Source: Chromera velia
Taxonomy: Eukaryota; Sar; Chromeraceae
Length of the DNA: 33,889 nucleotides
Assembly (NCBI GenBank): GCA_018398765.1
Contig: JAHBMJ010001224.1
Coordinates: forward strand, 1 to 33,889
Direction of reading: 5' to 3'
Part shown: positions 32,703 to 33,889 of the stretch, piece by piece
Layout: each line of letters opens with the position of its first letter
Position numbering within the stretch: position 1 is the stretch's first letter
The notes under the pieces: generated by a model
Told to the model about the DNA's origin: nothing
What the model saw: only the letters and a program-made list of their open reading frames with translations
Database searches by the model: none
Position numbers and translations under genes: made by a program

Positions 32703-33889
32703 AAAACTAAATTTAAGTAACGGAATCAAGTTACGATTACTACTACTGCGATAACTTCTAGACAAAATCCTAGCCTGAGTGACTTCTAGCCTATAATGCT
32801 ACTAGTAATGCTACCTATTTATTAAGATTTTCATTCTTATATAATACAATCAGTGCTTCATATAATTTGAGGCTTCAAAGCTGTTTTGTCTGAAAAGCTA
32901 CTCATCTGATAGATAGTCTGATTGTCACCTAGATTGTCACTCTGATAGTGAATCACTGCGGCAGACCCCGTGCGCAGTCATAAATTTGTTGGACTACAAA
33001 CTGCTGTCACGGTGTCCTAGGCTGTGTCAGTGTGTCTGCAAAATCACCCTGCACCTAGCGCTGCACAGCTAGCTGCACAGTGCACAGCCGGTTTAAAGAA
33101 AACGTTCATTATATCTTTGTGTGATAGGCGGTCGAGGGAACGGAGGGCGAACACCGGCTGTGACCGGCAAGGGGGAAAGGGCACTCGGCGTCTCAAACAA
33201 CTCAGAGTGAGACTTACCCACTGGCAACTCAAACATTTCTTTAGCCAAGCTTTTACAACCTTTAATTATTCAAACGAGGAGCCCAAGAAAGCGGTGAAAA
33301 AAAGCTCTCAGAGGCACGGTAAAGTCAGCGTTTTGCTGGCTGGCCTAGTGGCTGGCAGACACGATGCGCATGACACTTCTGCCAGCCATTCAGAATTGTC
33401 ACAGCCCGGTATCATCGGCGGAGAGGTGTCTCTATGCAGTGGCATAGCTCGCGTATGAAGGTACGTCATGTGAAAACGCCCAAGCAGCAGATGAGATTCA
33501 GTCCATTCGATCGTGTCTCTTTCATTCATGATGCATGTGAATGTACGTGTTCATGTCGTCAGTTACGATGTCAAATCTGGCTCTTGACTGACACAGTTAC
33601 GCAGAAATGAGAGGGTGCTTGGATTGTTTCCCTCAGAGACCAGAATCACAATCAATTGTCCCCCCCCCCGCCCCTCCCCCCACACCAAAACGAAAATTAC
33701 ACCCCCACTCCCCCACCCAGTCGTCCCTCCCTCCCCCCTCCCCCATCTCCTTCATCCTGCCCAATCCCACTTAGACACTTTGTCTCGTCTATCTGTCTCT
33801 TCTTCTCTTTTCCCGTCTGTTTTCATGCAGGTGCTTACCCTCTCGGCACAACATAGCCAACGATAGCCACAAAGACACCCCCCCCCCCC
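32703..33889. other. no recognised gene; pyrimidine-rich tract at the end
   Basis: AT-rich to about 32900. A 144-codon frame at 33024-33458 starts with GTG and resembles nothing I know. 33660-33830 is C/T-rich, and the window ends in a poly-C run that may continue beyond it. Confidence 0.5.

Noticed and set aside
33024..33458. 144-codon plus-strand frame
   Set aside because: It starts with GTG, has no recognised motif and lacks splice signals. It was left as unknown sequence.

Overview
The window looks like nuclear DNA from a unicellular, flagellated eukaryote. It has intron-rich genes with GT-AG introns and pyrimidine-rich 'tgcag' acceptors, kinesin and enkurin genes, and many micro- and minisatellites. 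An alveolate or stramenopile alga such as a chromerid would fit, but that is a guess. No rRNA, tRNA, CRISPR array or bacterial operon was found.

Layout. 1-1500 is simple repeats, a fold-back sequence and one isolated exon-like segment. 1501-5394 is a gutted LTR retrotransposon (two 469-bp LTRs, about 96.6% identical, candidate CCTCC target duplication). 5855-6441 is a MITE-like element (imperfect 23-bp terminal inverted repeats, perfect 8-bp target duplication). 6771-8318 (-) is a single-exon ORF for an unusual protein with two PD-(D/E)XK-like 'QVK' segments. 8699-10233 is a 38-bp minisatellite with its end module duplicated. 10.2-13.9 kb has no gene that I recognise, apart from one exon-like ORF near 12.2-12.8 kb. 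13933-26451 (-) is a 24-exon kinesin with an N-terminal motor, 1271 codons in my model, with every splice phase consistent. 26452-28833 separates it from a divergently transcribed gene and carries two arrays of a 12-bp repeat. 28834-31248 (+) is a four-exon enkurin gene (283 aa). 31.2-33.9 kb is AT-rich with a second MITE-like element (377 bp, perfect 8-bp target duplication) and ends in a poly-C run.

The two confident genes are cytoskeletal and head to head. Enkurin is a protein of motile cilia and the kinesin is a microtubule motor, so a shared regulatory region is possible but unproven. The items most worth follow-up are the double-QVK nuclease-like protein, a perfect 93-bp inverted repeat across a kinesin 3' splice site, a 79-bp tandem repeat that triplicates a kinesin exon end and its 5' splice site, and the two MITE-like elements.
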